Of a stretch of 64,000 bases of DNA, positions 51,600 through 60,963 are shown in pieces. Origin of the DNA: Fragum whitleyi (taxonomy: Eukaryota; Mollusca; Bivalvia; Cardiida; Cardiidae); NCBI GenBank assembly GCA_948146395.1, contig OX411547.1, positions 57,925,066 to 57,989,065 of the forward strand, in the 5' to 3' direction. Made by a program: the position numbers and the translations under genes. The notes under the pieces were generated by a model that did not search any database, was not told where the DNA came from, and saw nothing but the letters and a program-made list of their open reading frames with translations. Position 1 is the first letter of the stretch. The number at the start of each line of letters is the position of its first letter.

Positions 51600-52262
51600 C
51601 CATTACATCCTATCTAGCACCAATCTGCTATCACAGTTAGATGAATGTTTTTTCAGCCATTGCTTGAAGACAAATACCACAAAGGATTTGAGACGCCGCC
51701 GGAGTCAAGTCTATTGCACTCTGTGATTGAAGATTGAGATTCTAATCCGTTACAAACGGCAGCCATCTGGTCATTCATATCCGAGTTATCGAATGGTAAC
51801 TGAGCAAACGGCGGCCAACTCTACCATTACACCCTATCTAGTACCAATCTACTATCACAGTTAGATGAACGTTTGTTCAGCCATTGCTTGAAGACAAATG
51901 CCAGAAAGGATATGAGCCGCCGCCGGGATATGCCTATGGCACTCTGTGATTGAAGATTGAGATTCTAATCCGTTACAAACGAATGCCATCTCGTCATTCA
52001 TATCCGAGTTATCGAAGGGTGACTGAGCAAACGGCGGCCAACTCGTCATTCATATCCGATTTATCGAAGAGTGACTGAGCAAACGGCGGCCAACTTGTCA
52101 TTCATAACCGAGTTATCGAAGGGTGACTGAGCAAACGGCGGCCAACTCGTCATCATAGCAAACGGCGGCAAAGTCGACATTCATATTCGAGTTATCGAAG
52201 GGTAACTGAGCAAACGGCGGCCAGCTCGTTATTCATATCCGAGTTATTGAAGGGTGACTGAG
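51600..52262. repeat. Compound tandem repeat downstream of the sulfotransferase
   Basis: Two units of about 224 bp (starts near 51600 and 51824, CATTACAxCCTATCTAG) are followed by five or six units of about 52 bp (GCAAACGGCGGCCAACTCGT plus CATTCATATCCGAGTTATCG). The short unit also sits at the end of each long unit. The array stops about 45 bp from the sulfotransferase stop codon and is likely to be within or next to its 3' UTR. Confidence 0.8.
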
Positions 52263-52308
52263 TAATTGATCTGTCAAATCGACTCGTTTTTATCCTTACT
52301 TGAAACAG

Positions 52309-52664
52309 TTACAAGTTTGTTTTTATTCCTCCCTTATTTCTCTCATAATGTATGATTTCAACGAATCTATTCATCCCGTTATCGATTTGTTTTTCAAGGT
52401 CTCCATACACAAAATATGACCTCGCCATCCAGTCGGGCTTGGCAGGTCTGTGGTACGATCCTTCTCTGTGCTGATTAATACACCATAACTGTCTCAGTGT
52501 GATGTCTGTGTTAAGAAACTTGGCAAATTTTACAATTGAGTTTATCAAGTCACTCTTCAACTTGTCGTAGAAAATCACAAAAATCGGACCCGGAAATGAC
52601 GTCAAATAGCCTTCATAGAAATTCCGCCAATTTGAAATAGACTGTCTTAGCAGCTTTTGGAATC
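52309..52664 (-). CDS. Sulfotransferase coding exon 4 (C-terminus)
   Basis: The acceptor TTTTACAG precedes 52664. The exon completes the Gly codon and encodes F-Q-K-L-L-R, N-W-R-N-F-Y, P-I-F-V-I-F-Y-D-K-L-K, the FLNTD segment, a C-x7-GSYHR element and the final helix, ending at TAA 52311-52309. No in-frame ATG is needed, since the frame is open back to the acceptor. Confidence 0.88.
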
Positions 52665-55600
52665 CTGTAAAATGAAGTAAGATTAGATTAGTCTCGAAGT
52701 TATTGTGTTTTTTTTAATTCAGTAAAACGCATCTTTTAGCAGTACTGACGATTTCATTGATTTCGAGACAATTGGATCACCTAACCATGGATACCAGGGC
52801 CCAGAGTTATAAAACTTTTCTCAAGCTCAACTGAAAATTTTCTGAAATTTTAAATTTTGATAAATGTATGAAAATAAAAGATAAAATAAATTAGTTGCTA
52901 TTTATAACAACTTATTTATATCATCTTTTAGGTGAATACACTAAAATGGGTATTAACACAGAATTACGGCTTTAATCTCATATTGAAAGTTGAGATGATT
53001 TTGAATTGAGAATGAGAATTGTTTTATGTCCTCAGGCCCAGATATTTCTTACCAGTACAACATATCACATACTCTACCCCATATACTTGGTTATAACAAT
53101 TAAAGTTTGAAAATTTGCATAATTGTTGACCAAATTATAAGCACGCGTGTACTTAAATGGGTCAATAAATGTTTTACATGCATCTAAACATAGAACATAA
53201 AAACAAACAAACAAAAAAAAAAAAAATAAAAAAAAAAAGTTACTTTTAGAATCAGAACGTATAAGCCGAATTTGCTATTCTGACTTGTAATTACAATACA
53301 TCTGTATACAATCAATGAGCCAAAATAGCTATTTCTACGTATGAGATTGTGTTCCCATCCATTAAAAGACTTATCCCTCGAATGCAACCAATAGTCAGCA
53401 TGCAACTTTATCAATTAACAAACAAACAAACAAAAACTTGAACAGATATAAAAGCAAGGAATACCTCTGTAGTCGAAATTATCTTTTGTCGTTATATTGG
53501 TTTTTGAGCCAGTAGTCTTGCGATTAAATTCTGACAACGTCGTCTCGAATGGGTCTCGAATGACGAGGATAATTCTGTCAAATTTTCGCTTCTTTGATTT
53601 TTGATAAGGCTCGTGTGTTTTTACAGCAATCACGTGGTCTGTAGAGTTTTCCCCTTTAAAGGTGTCTATTATCTTTTGACTATTATATATACTTCCAGTG
53701 TAAATGCCTGAAACGAAATAGAAGTAAAAATAAACATTTACGTTGTAATATATTACGTAAACTAACGGGCTACAGTGTACCCCTGTGTTGATGATGCAAA
53801 ATATTTTATTGTTTAGAAATTGCCCGGCTTTTGAAACTTAAATATCCGCGATTTGGGCTTATAGGCTTTAATTAATTCCAATGATTCGAATATTCTTGCT
53901 GCAATATTAGTTTGTCCTATTTTATACATTCTGTTTAAGGTACTATAGAGGTTAGGTCCAGAAGACTGTACACATCGTTAAGTAAAACGTGTGATTCATG
54001 TCCATCATTATTGAACAGCATACCTAAAGACGTTGCTCTAAATCCCGCGTTAAATTGTGAGATGTCATTAATTTAATATCAAGCAACATCGGTATAAACA
54101 AAATGGACGGTGTAATGCATGACGTAACTGTTCCGGCATATTTGTAACTGGTTTTATATCGTGTCTATGAAATTATTTAGTAATTTCTGTTTGAATTTGT
54201 ACGTAAATCTATCTTTTAATGTAATAATAGCAACAATTTGCGTTTTTCGGGGGTTAACATTTGCTCGGGCGTTTAATAATTTTTCGTGTCTCTGCAAATG
54301 TTAACACCCTCAAAAACGTGAATTAACCCTATACTTAAAGCCCAAAAGTTATTTCGTGGTCCAGATATTTAGTGTGGAGGTTTCAATATACCTTTTTTTC
54401 TTCGTCATGTCGACGTCCTGAATTAAGGAATTTTCGACACGGCTGTATTTGACGTAAGCCTGCAAACATGTGAACTAGGGTGGACGTCTTGCTTGTAAAT
54501 AATCCAGGCAGATATTAATAGCTTATCAAAAAAGTAGTGCCAACTTCGGTTTAATTTCATTTTTTTTTTCAAAACTTATTACCGCCACACAACAGTACAT
54601 CTTGAAGGTGGCATTATACAAGAACTCTGTACAATTTGTACATTATTGAAAGACTGCTCTTAATTGCGAAATCAATCGCCAATTGTTTATAATTTACCTT
54701 TTTATAACGAATTGCTCTTGTCGACAATGTTTATAATTTACATAAGGTTGTCATTCTCACCTGTTAATTGCTCCAGTAAATGTCGAACCCAGGTGTTTCC
54801 AGATCCAGGTCGGCTTACCAGTCCCGTCTGAAAAGAAATCAAAGCTATTACAGAAGTATTTGTAGCCTGTAACGCGAAAACGGACCATCCAAAAAGAACA
54901 AGTAGCTCCGAGCCGGCAAGGAGTTCGGATACCACATGGCTGTCACATGATCTCCGGAAGAAGATCTCTCTCTCTAAGTTTTATGCTGACACGGTGAAGT
55001 CTTAGTATCAAATCCGTTTCATTTCAAAGTCTAGCCGTGTTAAAAGCTTATCTACAACAGCCCCTTACAATCTTATTATTATTACCATTATTATTATTAA
55101 TTTATTATTATCATTATTATTATTATTATTATTAAAGCATACACATATCTATACATGTACGTGAATATTGCTCTTCGGTATCGAAAAATGTGAAGATCTC
55201 TTTTTTTAATTACAGTTAGTTACATCGTGAAATTGACATTCACCTCCATCAAAACCAGTCTTAATTGCTCATTCAGCACTCCATTCATTCATTCCAAACA
55301 CTCACTCAAACCCTCCTAAAACGCTAAAACCCATTGAAAAATATAAAAAAACAACGATGTTATTCAAAATATATTTGGATATAGAAAACTCGCGATTTCA
55401 CTGACATAGTTCAAATTGTAAGCGTCTCATAGGTTCTTCAAGAAATAGGAGGCTATTGTATGATTTTTTTTCTCAAAGATAGATTATCCATAACGGTAAT
55501 TATTTTCATTCTGAAAAAAATGGCGATATATGATTACCTCCCTTAAATTCACTTAAAGCTCGCTCCACACATTCATTCAATTGCATTCCTAAATCATTCC

Positions 55601-55999
55601 TAAATTACTCACCTTGTCAATTTCACGATTTTGTTAACTATACTATCATATATAACCATTGAGAAATCGTACCTTTATTTCTGTAGCGTTATCAGATATG
55701 AACCTCATTTCTTTTTTATAGCACTCAATATCCCTGAAGTTATCCGTATTCAAAAGTTTATCTAATCCAGATCTCGTAGAATTCAGAAATAAGCACCGCG
55801 TATAATTTTGAATGGTACCGTCTTCTTCTATCTTAGTCAATGTATCAAAATCTAATCTCAAATCTAACGTCTTTAATCTTTCCTTAAAAAGACATTCGCG
55901 TAAAGACATAGTGCTATAATAGAAGGATGTCATAGAAAGCGAAAGAAACGCTCCGAATATAGTAAATATGATAAAAATTAAAATGTCATAGCATGTCAT
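52309..55999 (-). CDS. Golgi-type sulfotransferase, WSCD/sialate O-sulfotransferase-like, 4 coding exons
   Basis: Coding exons on the minus strand are 55999-55673, 54827-54761, 53707-53465 and 52664-52309 (327+67+243+356 = 993 nt, 330 residues plus TAA). All introns are GT-AG, with phases 0, 1 and 1, and the frame is continuous. Residues 5-23 form a signal anchor, giving a type II membrane protein with its catalytic domain in the Golgi lumen. The PAPS 5'-phosphosulfate loop is S-R-P-G-S-G-N-T-W (114-122), close to the FPGSGNTW loop of this family. GIYTGS (132-137) and V-K-T-H (160-163) are family landmarks. The 3'-phosphate-binding segment includes R182-D-P-F and S190. Residues 224-245 (N-W-x2-F-Y and V-I-F-Y-D-x-L-K) match the later conserved block. 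The luminal stem carries sequons at N65, N73 and N104. The WSC domains of the vertebrate members are absent, so this is a short form. The family moves sulfate from PAPS to glycans; the substrate here is unknown. Introns 1 and 3 carry MITE-like insertions. Confidence 0.87.
52798..53038. mobile_element. Palindromic MITE, CCCGAGGTTATAA family, copy 3
   Basis: CCCAGAGTTATAAAACTTTTC and its diverged mirror (AGAATTGTTTTATGTCCTC) enclose the same AT-rich palindromic body. It lies in the last intron of the sulfotransferase. Confidence 0.7.
53465..53707 (-). CDS. Sulfotransferase coding exon 3
   Basis: The acceptor is TTTCAG before 53707 and the donor AGAG/GTATTC follows 53465; it is phase 1 in and phase 1 out. 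It encodes I-Y-T-G-S, the V-K-T-H strand, a lysine-rich turn and the 3'-phosphate-binding segment I-L-V-I-R-D-P-F with a serine eight residues after the Arg. Reading on past the donor gives a Cys/Phe-rich tail and a stop that do not fit the family, which supports the splice. Confidence 0.88.
54010..54335 (+). repeat. About 320-bp repeat with TTAACATTTGCAGAGAC hairpin, copy 1
   Basis: It aligns over its length with 57765-58120, from GACGTTGCTC to AAACGTGAATTAA. The 3' part is a hairpin built on GTTAACATTTGC and GCAAATGTTAAC. It lies in intron 2 of the sulfotransferase. The hairpin end alone occurs again at 63627-63720. Confidence 0.6.
54761..54827 (-). CDS. Sulfotransferase coding exon 2 (PAPS-binding P-loop)
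   Basis: This 67-nt exon lies between the acceptor TTTTCAG and the donor ACAG/GTGAGA. It encodes the 5'-phosphosulfate-binding loop RPGSGNTW followed by V-R-H-L-L-E-Q-L-T. It is too short for ordinary ORF scanning and is recognised by the motif. Confidence 0.9.
55072..55135. repeat. (ATT)n microsatellite
   Basis: An imperfect TTATTATTATTATT run of about 60 bp in intron 1 of the sulfotransferase. Confidence 0.9.
55222..55632. mobile_element. About 410-bp MITE, ATCGTGAAATTGAC family, in sulfotransferase intron 1
   Basis: TACATCGTGAAATTGACATT at the left and GTCAATTTCACGATTTTG at the right, with mirrored CATTCATTCCAAACACTCAC and ACACATTCATTCAATT. It ends about 40 bp from the exon 1 splice donor. 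Confidence 0.8.
55673..55999 (-). CDS. Sulfotransferase coding exon 1 (membrane anchor and stem)
   Basis: It encodes 109 residues: a short cytoplasmic end, the signal anchor (about 5-23), then a luminal stem with three Asn-X-Thr sequons and three cysteines (C36, C69, C93). The donor AAG/GTACGA lies at 55672-55671, and the phase is 0. The ATG is the first in the frame and puts the membrane segment directly at the N-terminus. An extra small exon between this and the next cannot be excluded, but the direct join reads smoothly. Confidence 0.8.
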
Positions 56000-56009
56000 T
56001 CTACCTTAA

Positions 56010-56610
56010 ATAGTTGGACCTTGCTTGTCATATTACAAGATATGTTTATGTGTACATGTTTATAATACGTCTTATTGCCAGGGTAGCTGAAGGTTTAACA
56101 TCACCTCGAAAAATGCTGTAAATCGAGCCTAAAATTTACCATATTATTTTATGCAGTAAAGACTCATCGCAAAATGTCTGTGGTTTATAATCAACTCCTC
56201 GATCACTTTAAGGGAACAATCCTTTTCCATGTCGATCAAACAGTGACCAATGCTGGTTGAATCTATATTATTTTATTGATGTTTACGCTGTCAATCGAGC
56301 CCGAGGCCTTGCCATCATTAAATGCAATAAAAACTCATCACAAAAATGTGAGCACTCAATAACCAACCCCTAAATCACTTATAGAGAAGAACATATTCTT
56401 CTTATGTCGAACAAGCAATCATAAATGCTGATTGAATCCATATATTCTTATTATAATTCTGTCAATCGAGCCTCAGTCATTGCCATCATATGCAGTAAAA
56501 GAAATAAAAACTTTTCACAAAATATCATTCTTATTAACCAACCCTAAACACTTAAAGAGAAAAATTCCCCTTTCGTGTCGAACAAACAATAACCAATGCT
56601 ACTTGATCCC
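56010..56610. other. Intergenic repeats upstream of the sulfotransferase
   Basis: Three loosely tandem units of about 165 bp carry TCAATCGAGCC, TGCAGTAAA(A)GA and CACAAAATxT motifs (about 56110, 56290, 56460). They are diverged and non-coding. The promoter of the minus-strand sulfotransferase would lie in or just left of this stretch; no clear TATA element was assigned. Confidence 0.45.
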
Positions 56611-56694
56611 ATATCGATGGCTCAGTGTGAAACAGTTGTAACTCCCTATACACATATAGGGAGTTACAACTGTTTCGCGCTGAGCCATCGATAT
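56611..56694. repeat. 84-bp near-perfect hairpin, CAGCGCGAAACAGTTG family, copy 2
   Basis: ATATCGATGGCTCAGTGTGA and TCGCGCTGAGCCATCGATAT pair with only the GTGT/GCGC difference through AAACAGTTGTAACTCCCTAT to a one- or two-base loop. Confidence 0.85.
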
Positions 56695-56858
56695 TCTTTT
56701 ATTGATGATTATGTGCAAGAAGCCAATAAACTTACAATACGTCTTATGGACGGATATAATTAGTGCAGGTAACAATAATCGAATTGCATCCTGAATATTT
56801 CATATCTCTCTCCTCTCTTACTAGAAATAATCTTTACATCGTATCGGTTACCGTTAAT

Positions 56859-57275
56859 GACATCGTGAAATTGACACCCATCGTGATCAAAACCATCCAA
56901 AATCACTCGCTCAACGCTCCAATTATTCATTTCCAGCACTCATTCAAGCCAATCAGAAACACTTCAAAACCACTAAAAAAATTAGATCAACAACACATTC
57001 AAAATTGATATAGCTAGACAAAAGCGCGATTTTACTATCATAATTGAAATTATAAGCGTCTGATTGGTTTTGAAGAAGTGGGAAGCTATTTATTGATATT
57101 GCAGGCATATTTTATTAAAGGGGGGTAATTGACATCGCTTATTTTGTTTATCCTGAACAAAATTAGCGATTTTGGATTACCTCCCTTTGATTTCACTCAA
57201 AACTCGCTCAACACGCTCATTCAATTTAATTGCAAAATCATTCACCTTGTCAATTTCATGATGTTTTTTACTGTA
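56859..57275. mobile_element. About 417-bp MITE, ATCGTGAAATTGAC family
   Basis: ACATCGTGAAATTGACACCC and GTCAATTTCATGATGT ends with mirrored CACTCATTCAAGCC/AACACGCTCATTCAATT. It also carries ATTTTATTAAAGGGGGGTAAT, shared with the 47.7-kb copy. Confidence 0.8.
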
Positions 57276-57283
57276 CCGTTTCG

Positions 57284-57364
57284 ATGACCCAGTGTGAAAC
57301 AGTTGTAACTACCTATTTGTTTTTATATGAGGCAGTTACAACTGTTTCGCGCTGAGTCACCGAT
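57284..57364. repeat. Hairpin, CAGCGCGAAACAGTTG family, copy 3
   Basis: CGATGACCCAGTGTGAAACA and TGTTTCGCGCTGAGTCACCG pair through CAGTTGTAACT around a TTTGTTTTTATATG loop. Confidence 0.75.
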
Positions 57365-57764
57365 ATGACTGTCGCAAAATGTTTATTACATTCTGGTACA
57401 TGTATTAGATCGGAATATCTGTCATAGGAATAGGCCGTTTTGCTATCCTGATCCATAATTTCATACCTTTGTCCCCTAGTGCTAGAAATAATCTTTACGT
57501 CGTATTGGTTATCGTATGATTTTCGCAAAATGTTTGTAGGCCTGACATTGTAGTATTAAATCGATTTTTTTCCACAAATTTACGTTTTTGGGTCGTTATT
57601 GTCATACGTTAATGGAAAAAAAGCCGGGCGATTACGGAAGAAAACGTGGATTAATAAGTAAATTCAGGTGCCGTTAACGCCCGGCTTTCTTCACTTAAAT
57701 ATCCTCAGTATGGGCCTGAACACTTTATCAGTTCCTTTGTCTAACATAAATGTAGAGCATAAGT

Positions 57765-58120
57765 AAAGACGTCGATCCTATTCCCGCGTCTTTTTTTGGT
57801 GACGTCATTTACTTACCAAGCAACGTCAGTATGAACAAAATTGACGGCGCAATGTATAACGCAATTTTTCCCGACACATAATCGGTGTTCGAGCTAGTTT
57901 TAAAGCGTTCCTATGAATTATTTTGCATTTTCTGTTTTAATAAGTACTATTGTCTTTTTTATGCAATAATAGCGTCAATTCACGTTTATTCAGGTGTTAA
58001 CATTTGCAGAGATCCTCAAAATGCTTTAAACACCCCCGTGCTTCGCACTCGGGCGTTAAACAAGTTTTCGGGTCTCTGCAAATGTTAACGCCCTCAAAAA
58101 CGTGAATTAATCCTATGAAA
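57765..58120 (+). repeat. About 320-bp repeat with TTAACATTTGCAGAGAC hairpin, copy 2
   Basis: This is the longer-loop version: TTCACGTTTATTCAGGTGTT and its mirror AACGCCCTCAAAAACGTGAA enclose GCACTCGGGCGTTAAA. It pairs with copy 1 at 54010. Confidence 0.65.
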
Positions 58121-58129
58121 TTTACAGTA

Positions 58130-59315
58130 AGCATTGACCGTTTTTCGATGATGATTCAAAAACTTGTGCTTAACCATCATTGTTACATGCAACGATAAAA
58201 AAAGGCGTGAATGGTAAAAATGCAATTGAAAATTAAAACCTTCAACACATGTATTAAATATTTACATCACACGTATTAATCATTCGCTGTCGTAAAAAAA
58301 TACCAAGTATGCATGATGTTACATGCTATCTCGGTAACTCAAACGGAAATGCGAATTCATTCGATAAAAAAAGTACCATTCTGCAAACTATACAAAGGCG
58401 AAATAGTATTTGCTGTGGAAGCATTGTGATGCCTACGGTACTAATATAATATGTATGCTATATCGAACATTATAAGATGTTTTATATGGCGTTTATATTC
58501 ACAAAGTCTACATTGCTTGTACCGGTTTTCAAAAAGCTCGCGGGCCGTAGAATGGCACTTTTATGGTCAACAGACAATATGGTCAACCTAGGATGTCGAT
58601 ATACTACTACGATGACATTGTGTTGATTTAACGGCGTGTGAACGGCCTAGAGCCACATAACGACATTTCAAAAAATTAGATTTTTAACTTATTGCTAATG
58701 CAAAGAAAACTGAAGATCAAAGTTCACTCACTGTGCCCGGCTTTGTTTGTTATCTTTGAAACAGCTTTCGCACACATTCTCTCGTGCCAATGCATTTGTC
58801 GAAATAGATAAAAGAGGTTAAAATAAATTACTTTAAAAAGTTTCAAATTACCCCTTACGAAAGTTATTGCTTGTCTTAATTTGAAATGTTTACTCATAAA
58901 TGTACTTTCATTATCGAAGTGAAGCGATCAAGTTCACTTGCTATCATATCCTTTTTGAATATACCCGATATACCTATGATAATGGACTCAACGCCTACGT
59001 CAGAGCTCAGTTTTGAAAATATACCTATAGACTCTTTAAGACATACATAAAAATTGAACAAAAACAATATCTTCACTTCTTCAGAAAACAATGTCACCAC
59101 AAGTACTTCCGAAGGTCCTTTCAAGTATTGGAAATCTTATTTAGTGAATAGGGTGAAAATTGAGTGAAGATAAGTTCTAGGTGTAAAAAGCTAATGTGAC
59201 GCATATGATAATTCATATACACATATATCCACTGTGTGTTAAATGGACAATTTAGCTCTGACATAAGGTGTGTATGTTTTCATTTTTTGTTTTCCTTTTA
59301 ATATCGTTGTGCAAT
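58130..59315. other. AT-rich stretch, no gene or repeat family recognised
   Basis: No open frame with recognisable domains and no clear inverted repeat was seen. A 76-codon minus frame (58894-59124) has ordinary amino-acid content but no family match. Confidence 0.5.
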
Positions 59316-59319
59316 TTAG

Positions 59320-59389
59320 AGTGAGTGATCAAAGGTCAATTTTGTCTATACAGGTACAGACAAAATTTGACCTTTGATCACTCACTTAA
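59320..59389. repeat. 70-bp perfect hairpin, GAGTGATCAAA family
   Basis: GAGTGATCAAAGGTCAATTT and its mirror AAATTTGACCTTTGATCACT continue into TGTCTATAC/GTACAGACA; the best copy of its family. A decayed copy is at 60290-60360. Confidence 0.8.
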
Positions 59390-59817
59390 ACTGGTGGATC
59401 TCTACCCCAAAATTCTCTAGCATTCCAAACCTCTTTTCTTTATCAATGTTGACCTACACTATTCGCCATAACCTTTCCGTATGATAGCTTATTGGAGTAA
59501 ACGATAATGTATGTTTTGTTCCTTTAGATTTATTAGGCCTAATTATTGATCTAAACAAGTTTGAAAGCAGGATTCTGCATTTTTTTCGCATAAATATATA
59601 TCTGCCATTATGTACAGAGAGTGCACCTTTTGCTGGGAATTTCTTTTTGTCGGTACATGTAATCCGTTCAGACAGACGTTTCGTGCTAATTTCTACTTTC
59701 GGTTTCAGTTGTACATGTGTATTTGGATAGAGTAGCGATTCAAATAAGTATGTATTGCCTTTTTGAATGATTCGACGGTTCAAATTCTAGTACTTCTGGG
59801 GTTGAAGATGAAGTAAA

Positions 59818-60012
59818 AGTGACCCGTCTATCGTAAACGGACCACCAGGGAACGGTAGGCTACAGAATATTGCCAGATTTCATTTTTTCACAATTTTTCT
59901 GACTCTAAAGTGGTTACTTTACTCGAAGAAAGATTTCAGTTTTGATTTACGGCGTTGACCCCTGGTTCTACTATCTTTTTACCGACTTCCCAGCTGGTCC
60001 CTTTTCACAGCA
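59818..60012. mobile_element. GTGACCCGTCACGCG-family element, diverged
   Basis: GTGACCCGTCTATCGTAAAC and GCTGGTCCCTTTTCACAGC mark the two ends. The interior is shorter and decayed. Confidence 0.45.
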
Positions 60013-60963
60013 ACATCAAAACATTAAATAAACCTATCTGCTCGATACGATCCTCTGACAACTATACTTATTCACAAAAGAAAAGATTTCATCTTAGGTG
60101 TAATCTCGTTCTATTCAGAGGTTTTGCTTGATAAATTGAAAATATGCCTTTCTTATCCAGATAAAGCTCTCCAAGATTTTTCCCAAATAAAACAACGACT
60201 CGTTGTCTATTTAAACACTGGTCTGGCCAACCGAAATGTTTTTTCAATGTGAATGGAGAAGTAGAAGTTGATATAGGTCAACAAGTTTTAGTGAGTGATC
60301 AAAGATAAAGTTTGTCTGTACAGATATAGACACACCTGACCTTTGTTCATTCCCCGAAACATGTGCTTTTATAAAACTGTAGGGCCTACAGGCCGATTGT
60401 TCTGATAATATATCAGAAATTATTTTGAAAAGAAGAAAGAAAAATATCCATCGCATATGCTCCAACTCCGTATTTTCGCGGACGTCATATTTTCGCGGCA
60501 ATCGATTTTAGCGTACTGATGCAGATTTTGTCGACATACCGTACACATATCTACCAAATAAAAAAGTTCAACAATGTCTTGAGATTTTTATGTTAATTTA
60601 TCTAAAATATTAATGCATTCAAAATCGACATCATGTTCAATCATTCAGCAACCCTTTTCTAAATTACCGCCATTTTTTTTTTGTTTGAAAGACGTAAACA
60701 CAATGCAATTTTGACCAATACAGGGTGCACAGTCATCAAGGAATGTACAAGAACATGAAAATCCAATGTATGAACCTTACTAAATTATTTTAAGATAGAT
60801 TTTGTAAACTACCGTGGAAATATGACGTCCTGCCTAAATATGGCGCTTATGACGGTGGTCAACATTTAGAAGCATTTTCAGGGAATATTTTTCTAGCAAG
60901 ATTCCTAAAATTTTACTGATTGACAGATAAGGGAACTAGCTTGTAATGCATAACATGTTTTTT

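Noticed and set aside
54738..54935. 65-codon minus-strand frame read as a stand-alone gene
   Set aside because: Only the middle (54827-54761) is coding; the rest is intron on both sides, as shown by the acceptor and donor and by the family motif.
58894..59124. 76-codon minus-strand frame with plausible amino-acid composition
   Set aside because: No domain, no matching acceptor or donor and no neighbouring exon could be identified.
59454..59783. 109-codon minus-strand frame
   Set aside because: It opens with TTG, not ATG, and is basic and featureless; no family was recognised, and no convincing splice partner was found.
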